From Paroedura picta (taxonomy: Eukaryota; Chordata; Lepidosauria; Squamata; Gekkonidae), in assembly GCF_049243985.1 (NCBI RefSeq), contig NC_135369.1, positions 26,024,765 through 26,088,764 on the forward strand: a DNA stretch of 64,000 bases, written 5' to 3'. The translations under genes and the position numbers were made by a program. A model generated the notes under the pieces. The model saw only the letters and a list, made by a program, of their open reading frames with translations, was not told the DNA's origin and did not search any database. Of this stretch, positions 21,101 through 30,100 are shown piece after piece (within the stretch, counting starts at the first letter, position 1; each line of letters opens with the position of its first letter).

Positions 21101-24100
21101 GCAATGGGGCATTTGGGGCTGGGTTGCTGGATCCGACAGATTGGGGAAATCTTGTAGTTACAGTTCCCTAGCGTTCTGTTGGCGTTTCATGTGTTCAGCA
21201 AGGTACGTGAATCTCACCTGCTGGTGAGCCAGGTTTGGTTCCCCACTCCTCCACACGCAGCTAGCTGGGTGACTTGGGCCAGTCTCTCAGGGCTGTTCTC
21301 ATACAGCAGCTGTTAGTGCTCTCTCAGCCCCATTTATCTCACAGGGTGACTGTTGTGGGGAGAGGAAGGAAAAGGTGTGTGTAAACTCCTTTGGGTAGTG
21401 AGTAAAGGTAAAGGTATCCCCTGTGCAAGCACCCTGTGCAAGTCATGTCTGACCCTTGGGGTGACACCCTCCAGCGTTTTCATGGCAGACTCAATACGGG
21501 GTGGTTTGCCAGTGCCTTCCCCAGTCATTACTGTTTACCCCCCAGCAAGCTGGGTACATAGTAGAAATCTCCACTTCCAAGCCTGTCTTGATAGCTAGAA
21601 ACTTGCTTTTAGAAACACGAGTAAATGGCAGAGTTTCCACCGGTTGTGGAATTCTTCACTTAGCATCCAAGTGCATGTTCATATAGTACAACTGAGGAAT
21701 GTGCATGGCCTGCTTAGATTTTGCAGAGACCAGTGATGCATTTGGGTGCTGGGAAGCCAGTTTCAGGTCCTGGGTAACTTGGAAATCATGCATCGCTGCT
21801 CACCAGGCTGCACGGAGCTGAAACAAAAGTCATCTCTGTGACACGTGTGCATTTACACAAGAATAGGTCCGCAGAACTTTGGTGGAACTTGCGTCCCAGT
21901 TTACATGCGCTGGGATTGGGCTGCAAGAAAATTAGAAGACAGAGAGGTGGAAAGGCGAAGGAAGACAGACTGTGTTGCCCAGCTGATGGGATGTTTTCTT
22001 CCCCCAGGATTTGTGGCGGTTGTGAACAAAGCCATGAGTGCAAAATTTGCTCTCCTGGTGGCGTCCGCAGAGCGCCTGCTGGAGGAGCTGCCCTGGCCTC
22101 GTGCTTTTGAGAAAGACGCGTTCCTCAAGCCTGACTTCACGTCCCTGGATGTGTTGACCTTCGCTGGGAGTGGGATCCCTGCCGGCATCAACATCCCAAA
22201 CTGTAAGGCCCCGCTCAGCCGATCTCTTTGCTGCGCCTGGATGACCTGCTGTTGGGCCCCATTGGCTCCACTCTTCCCCTCTGGGCTAATGGTTGTGGGT
22301 ACAATAGGCGCCAAGTTGGGTTGGAGGTGGCCCAGGGACTGAGTGGTGCTCTGAAGCAGGGTAGGAGGAGAGGAACTGAGGCTCAAGATGCCAGATTCCT
22401 CCCACTTTCCACACACTTCCAAACTAGCGTGTTTCCTGAGCACGCCTCCCCTCCTTCACCACCACAGCTATTTCTTTAAAGCCTTTATGACTAGCTTTTT
22501 ACTTCCTTGCAGTTTCTCCTGGAAAAGGGAGCCATTTCTCCCCTTCCTCCCCGCCCAAAAAATAAAAATCCCCTGGTGAGATTGGTCTTAACGCAGAGCA
22601 GGGTTGTTTCCTGGGACATAGTTTGAACGGCAAGGCTAGGGCCAGGGCAAATAGGGAAGGACCGTGGGTTCAGGGGCAGCGCTTGGCATACGAAAGGTGC
22701 CAGGCTCAATCCCTGGCATCTCCAGTTAAAGGATCAGACAGGAGGTTTTGTGAAAGGCTTGAGACCCTGGAGAGCAGCTGCCGACCTGAGTAGACAATAC
22801 TGACCTTGATGGACCAGTGGGCTGGTTCAATGTAAGGCAGGTACGTGTGTATTCCTACAGAGCGCCAGTCCTTTTATGGCGTGGAGCCATCCTTGTACAT
22901 TTATTTGTTTGTTTATTTGTTTGTTTGTTTATTATGAGATTTATATTACTGCTGCTCCCAAGACTGGCTCACGGCGGTTTACAATATTGTCATATAAATC
23001 ATGTACAGTAATATGCCCATAAAATCCCATTAAAAACCCCATTAAAACAAAATGCTAAAATTCCATACAAGTCATGGCGATACAATATGATCTAATTTAC
23101 ATCCTACATGAGCCCCTTGGGTGGGACTAGGAGAGCCAATGGAAAGTTGGGACGATTTCAAAGGGGCTGATGGCATCAAGGCCCGTCTCATACTGGCCCC
23201 GGTCCTAAGAGGAGGGGATGACCGATCTAAATCCCCGGCATCTGGTTAAAGAGAGTGAATTTTAGGCACCTTGAGCCCCAACGCATCTGATTTTCAGGTG
23301 TTTTTAAAACGTATCTGGCCCTTCTCCAGAGAGGAGTGCCGACCCCAGGTGGGCTAAGCTGAGTGCTGCTTAGCTTTAACAGGAGAGTAGCCTCCAAGAG
23401 TGACAAACCATTCTCCAGCTCCCTTTCTCCTTTCAAGGGAGCGTTGGGTGTTGTGAATCCTGCAGTTGTAGTCAGATTCAGTATTTGGATAGGGGTAGAG
23501 GAGTTATGGAGTTCCACCTCCTCCTGTCCGGTCCTTTGGGGCCCCAGGCAACCCTGGCGGCAGGGCCTGTCCTCTGCTCTTGACTTTGCATGCAGGAAGT
23601 CCCGAGTTTGACTCCTGACACCACCCATTGAAAGGTCACTGACTGCAGGTGTTGGGGGAAGGCCTATCTCTGCCCGAGATCCCAGGGAGCTGCTGCCTCT
23701 CAGAGTGGACAGCCCCACAGCTGTTCTCGCACCAGGCAGTCTTGTTGTGTTCATGTCTGCAGATGACGACATCCGCCAGACAGACGGGTTCAAGAACGTC
23801 TCCTTGGGGAACGTGCTGGCCGTGGCGTACTCAACACAGAAGGAGAAGCTGACTTTCCTTGCAGAAGAGGACAAGGTGTGTGTGTGTGGGGTGTCAGCTT
23901 ATCGAGATGGGCTTGTTCATTATCCTCTGAGAATTTTATTGCCTATTTACAAATTGTCTTTCTGCTGGCTAGTGCACCTGGAGGGTGATGTGCAAGAACC
24001 AGAGCTCAAGAGCAGGTTAACGCCAGAGTCATAGAAGGAGCCATTTCCAAAGTGTGTGCCTTGCAGATTGTTGTGAATTAAGTTGCAGCAACAAACTGCA

Positions 24101-27100
24101 GCTGCTGATTATTGGGGCATTTTTACCCTGCTTCTAGTTTGGGGGCCCAAAGCAGCTTAAAAAAACACCAAAAAAAAAACACCACAGCTTGAATGGAAAA
24201 ATGTGACTTAATTGAAAACAGAATCTCTCAAGGAAGAGGTGCTTGAGTTCTCAGGCTGGCCAAAGTGGGTGTTGTCTGATCTCAGGTCTTGTATCGGCTG
24301 CCCACAGGCTGTCTAACTGCACCCAGCAAATCTGGAGCATCTGGTTAGCCATCCTGGGGAAGAGGGGACTCAAGGGACCAAGACAACAAGGTTGTGCTCC
24401 TGGCAGTTCCCATCTGTGGAGGGTGGATGTGCATCATGCACCTTCCCAGGTAGCTCTTTTGCAGAGCATGGAACATGTTCTTGCTCTGAGCTGGATGGCC
24501 CAAGCTAGCCTTTGGTTGCTCTGTCTCAGGTGCTAAGCAGGGTTGGCAGGATTTGCATGGGTGGCTGCCTCACAAGACCAGGGATGCTGTGCAAAGACAG
24601 GCTATGACAAACCATCTCGGAACATCTCTTGCCTTGAAAGCCCTCCTGGAATGCCAGACATCAGCTGTGACTAGATGCCACTTTCTGCAGCCAAAAAGCC
24701 TAGCAAGGCCTTTTCTCTTCCGGTTGACTGTCCTCTGAGCCGTAAAGGATTTATGGAAGTCTTCTGCTGTGCAGGAGGGTTCCCCCTCCTTTTGGCTAAT
24801 TTGATAATTAGGCTGGGGGATTAGCATTTTTATCTGTTATAAATAAACGAGGGCCTGATTTATATCAAATATTAAAACAGTTCCTACAAAACGAGATTTA
24901 ACAGTTACTGGCCTTTGTAAGTTTAAAAAAAGGTTTCAGCTTCACACCGGAAACTGCCGGAAGTGGTATCACGGTGGTGTGGGTCGTGGGGTCTCGGGAA
25001 AAGGTGGCACCCAGACCAGAGGGGCTCCCTGGCAGACCATGAGGGGCTGTTGGGGAGAAGGTGCAGCGATTCTTGTGCATGAGCTCTGTGGCATTCTCTT
25101 TCAGGATCTCTACATCAAGTGGAAGGGGCCCTCCTTTGAGGTGCAGGTGGGACTGCATGAACTCCTGGGCCATGGCAGCGGGAAGCTTTTTGTCCAGGTA
25201 AGCATCTTTGTGCATGCACTCTGCTTGAGAGAAAGAGAATGTGGCACGCTGAGGGCCTTTGCATACATGATGCAACGCATGTCACTTGAACGTGTCCCAT
25301 TTTCACACTTTTGCATCTCATTGTCATCTGGCTGAATGCAGGGAGAAAGCTCAGTGAATGTGAAATGGCTTCTCCCATTGCACCACACTGCCCCCCTACG
25401 TCTCAATCGTCTTTGGAAACATAGAAAGATCACTGAAAACAGAGAGTCATTTGTCCATAAAGACATGGCTGGTGTGGGCCTATCCAGACTAAGGTCCCAA
25501 CACCCGGCAATAAGATTTCACAAATCCTACAATCATAGCATTTCGATCGAGGGAATGAGTGGTTGCAGCCATGGGTGAAATCCGTTCCACCTGATATCCA
25601 TCACCTGATAGACACCAACGAGTGGCCCGCATGATTTGAAGTGCCCGTCCCATATGGAAGACAGCCAGAAGAATACAAACAGGCTTTGGAAGTTGTGTGG
25701 ACCTGTTGTTGAAATGGGGCAAAACGCTGTCTTCCAGATGTCATTGGGGCGCAGCCTGCAAAACTATTTTCTGTCTGCCACAGGAACATGAGCGTTGTGC
25801 TTTCCAGGGAGATGTGACAGAGCCCTTTGTACTCTCCCCAGCTGCGACTGAATGGCTTGAAACTTTAGCTATTCTCATTTAGGAGGCTTGCCTAATTGGT
25901 CTGCATACCAACTGCATCAACCTGGTTACATAGGTTATATTATTCTATGCTTCCTGTGCATAATACTGCCCTACCAAACATAGGGATTCTTCCTTTCTTG
26001 TATGGCATCATCCATGAAGCATGTCACTTATAGCACATGCTTGTTACTCCCGCTGAGAAGGCAGCCTCTTGACACAGGAAAATCTGAGTTAAGCATTTTC
26101 TCTCTTCTGGCAGGATGACTCGGGTGCGTTCAACTTCGACCGGGAGGCAGTGATCAACCCAGAGACAGGGGAACTGGTGAGGACTCGGGGGGAGGAGGAG
26201 GTGGGAGGGGAGGGGAGGCATTACAACCCTGGTCAGCTTCTGTGACTCTGTCCCTTCTGGCCTTCTCAAGCAGGCACTCCTGTAAGAAGAACAGGGCTAA
26301 TATTCTTGCTCCTACAGTTGCATGGGAAAGAGGGCCTTTGGGATGGGTGCCCCTAGAAGCATAGCTTGCTTTCCTTAAAAGCATTTGCCTAGTCTTCTTG
26401 GCTACACTGATGCCGAGTTAAGTACAGTGGTGCAGATCAGGGTCTCTGCAGCAGGAAGGTGACTGAGTTTGCCTCCCTCTGCCACGGTTTGCAAAAACTG
26501 CAGAAATCCTTACAAACTTTCTGGATGCAGAAAGCTCTTCCCTTCTTCCCCTCCCTTGATTTGTTTTTTAAAGCACGGAACCTAAGTTCATCCGGAGATG
26601 TTTAGCCCTGATTATTTACGGCCTTGAGCTGGCCAGACCCACCCGGCCTGTCTCTGCAGCATAAGGGGATCGAGCTCCCCCGTTTCTTCCTCTTTGCACA
26701 GGTTCGGAGCTGGTACCGGGGCGGCGAGACGTGGGACAGCAAGTTTTCAAGCGTGGCCTCAACTTACGAGGAGTGCCGGGCTGAGTGCGTGGGGCTGTAC
26801 CTCTGCCTAAACAAGGATGTGTTGAGGTGAGGGCCAGAGATGCCAGGGGCACGGAGGGTGGGGGAAGCCGCCTTCAAGGGGGAGCCCCTTCCCTCCCAGC
26901 TTCCTTTCAGAACAATCCAGTGAGGTCAATTAGGCTGAATGAATGGCTCAAGGTCAGTCCACAAGTTTCCTGGCAAAGGGAGGATTCGAACCCAGGGTTT
27001 CCCAGCCCTAATTTGATGCTCTCACTGCCCGCCCTGTATAGCATATTGGAAGCAAGGTGGGGAGCTATTGAAGTATTGACGCTTCTGCATGCTGAACAGG

Positions 27101-30100
27101 TGGTCTCCCTCTGAGCCTCACAATTCTGCCATCTCCCTTAGCCTCCCTCTGGGCTGCGGGGAACTGGGGGGGGGGGCAATGGCCATTGGGGCATGCAGGT
27201 GTCTCTTTGGGCACCAGTGCAGGTCAGGGGCTGGAGAGCTGGACTGGCCTCTGGAAGAGCTGCATTCTGGTCTTGCCCATCAGGGCTAAACAGCCAAGTC
27301 ACCCCTCAGCCTTGGTGTTCCTCATCTGCAAAATGGGAACAATAGTTGCCCCTGACACTGAGGTGGGAGAACACTTTGCTTATTGGCTCCTCCCTGGCCT
27401 TCTTTTGTGGCATCTGTGTTCTCCCCTCCCACTTTCCCTCTCTTCCCTTTTGTCCCCAGGATCTTCGATCTCGAAGGAGAGGATGCTGAGGACGTGATCT
27501 ATATTAACTGGCTGAACATGGTGCGTGCCGGCTTGCTGGGACTGGAGTTCTACACGCCGGAATCTGGATCGTGGCGCCAGGTTAGACGGGGGGTCCTCGT
27601 AGAGCCCAGTCCCTGGTTGGGAGGAGGAGCCCCTTCTCCCTCACTGGGTGGCCAGTGGACCTTTCTCCTGGTGGGGAGCTGTTTTAGTCTGACCCAGAAA
27701 GGGAAGTTGGAGGGATCCTCTCTGCACCACGGTTTGTGCATTGAGTGTCGGACCAGGATCTAGGAGACCCAGGTTCGAATCCCCACACTGCTATGGGAGC
27801 TCAGTGGTGACTGTGGCCCAGTCACTTTCCTCCTGAGCTTCATGGTCCAGTCTTTCCCAACCAGGGTTACTCGCAGCCGCAGAGATACTCCAGAGCCCTA
27901 AAGGGGTTATGCTGCTGGGAGGGGGGGTAATTTTTTAAATATGTATGTGTATGTATATATGTGTATGTATATATATGTGCGTGTGTGTGTGTGTGTATAT
28001 ACATACATACATATACACATACACACACATACATATATATATAAGATTTTTTTAAAGACTCAGGGTGGTTTTAAACTTATTGGGGCAGCTCAAAAAGGCT
28101 AGTGATGGCCCTGGAGGGCTGGGAAAGGGTGGGGTGGGAGGGGAGTGGTCCCAGCCACACAGGGAGTCCTCTTGGGGTTAGTTGGGTGGAGGGCTTGCTT
28201 CATTCTTTTTTTCCTTTTTCCTTTTTTTTTACTGTGGCTGGGTGGATTGGAGGGAGAGGGAGGGGGGGCCTTCCCCGGCTTCAGCCTTGGCAGAGCAGGC
28301 CGCTGGGCCATATCAGGGCTTGGGGGTGTGTGGGGGATGGTGCTAGCTCTGGGTCTTTCATTATTATTATTATTATTGTGATTTGTCCAACATGCAAGTC
28401 TCCTTGGGTGCTCCAGCAAACGGCTGTCAGGATCTGTGTGCCAGGGCAGCTGGGTTTTGGTCTGGCCCCACATAACGACTTCCTAGGTACCTTCTGGGTT
28501 CCCTCCCCTGGAGGCTAAAGTTCACTTAGTAGAACATCTGCTTCAGATGTAGAAGGCTCCAGGTTGTGTCCCAGACCTTCCAAGTTACAAAGATAAGGTA
28601 GCAGGTGACGTGTTGACCCACGTCTCTCTGAGGCACCCTGGGGAGCTACTGCCAGTCAAGCCTGGACAACGCTCCCTTGAATGGATAAGTGGTTTGACTT
28701 CAGCAGTTAACTTCCCATGCTCATTTTCTCCCACTGTTCCTTGTCCCCGAGCCAGGCTCACATGCAAGCTCGCTTTGTCATCCTGAGGGTTCTCCTGGAG
28801 GCTGGCAAGGGGCTGGTGTCCCTCCAGCGCACCACAGGGGCGGACGGCAAGCCCGATGCAGTCGTCTCCCTGGATCGCAGCAAGATCGCCACGGTGGGGA
28901 AGCCCGCGCTGGAGAGTTTCCTCCGCAAGCTACAGGTAGGGGCAGTGAGAGGGGAGAGGCCTTGCCTAGGGCTGGGAGGAAGAGGAGGAGGAAGAGGTCC
29001 AGGGCTGCCCTGGTCTTGGGCAGAGCTGTGAGTTCTGGTGCAAAGCAGGGAGCGGAGTGTGCTTTTGAAAGTGGGGTTTCCAGGGGCCTGTGTGACAGCA
29101 GCTTAGTCGGAGGCATTCCCAGCTCCTTGCTTGGTCCTCCCACATCAGTCGTCTAGATGTGAACAAGACTGCTGGCCTTCCAGAAACAGTCAGGGCTCGC
29201 TTTGCATCAAGTTGCTGTCCCAGTTGCCTGTTTTCAGCAGAGGAGTCTGGAAGTGAAAAAGAGGCAATACCAGCAGTGTCCCTGAGCATGTGAAAAACAC
29301 ATGTCCAGTGCTGAGTGACCACAGGACCAGCTGAATACACCCGGGATTGGGAGAGGACTGTCCGTTAAGCATGGACTTGTCCGTCCATCACTTCCTTCTC
29401 CCGTATGGAGCGATCAAATGACAAGGCCTTGTTTTCAACATTCACGTGACCAAGATAGGTCTCTTAGAGGTATTAAAGGAAGTGGTGAGAATCTATAATC
29501 TCTGCCTTAAAGCTGCCAGTCATTCTGAAACGAAGGCTGTTACTGGGCCAAAGTGAATAAGCATCTCCTTATTTGTTCCTTTCCAAACAATTGTGTATTA
29601 AATGAAGTCTCTTGAATTAAGACAAACCACCCTCAGAGTTGACTGACTAAAGAAACACAGGGAAGGGAGTTTCTCGCACATCTGTTGTCCTTTAGGGCAG
29701 GGGTAGTCAACCTGTGGTCCTCCAGATGTCCATGGACTACAATTCCCATGAGCCCCTGCCAGCAAACGCTGGCAGGGGCTCTTGGGAATTGGAGTCCATG
29801 GACATCTGGAGGACCACAGGTTGAGTACCCCTGCTTTAGGGGGTGGGATTTTTTTTTTGTTCTCTGATTCCTCACTTGCAGTAAATTGGCAAAAACAAAA
29901 CAGCCTGAAATCAAAACAGATGGACAAACTTTTGATTGCCACAATCAATTCACAAAGTCTCTGTTGATTAAATATTGGAGGCCTAAAATTGACCTCTGCA
30001 TTTAAACACAGTCCAGAAGAGCAGGGTCAGGTCAGGAAGAGGTGAGGGTAGGAGAGGGCAACAGCACTGTGTTGAAAGGAGGAGTTGGGAGAAGCCGATT

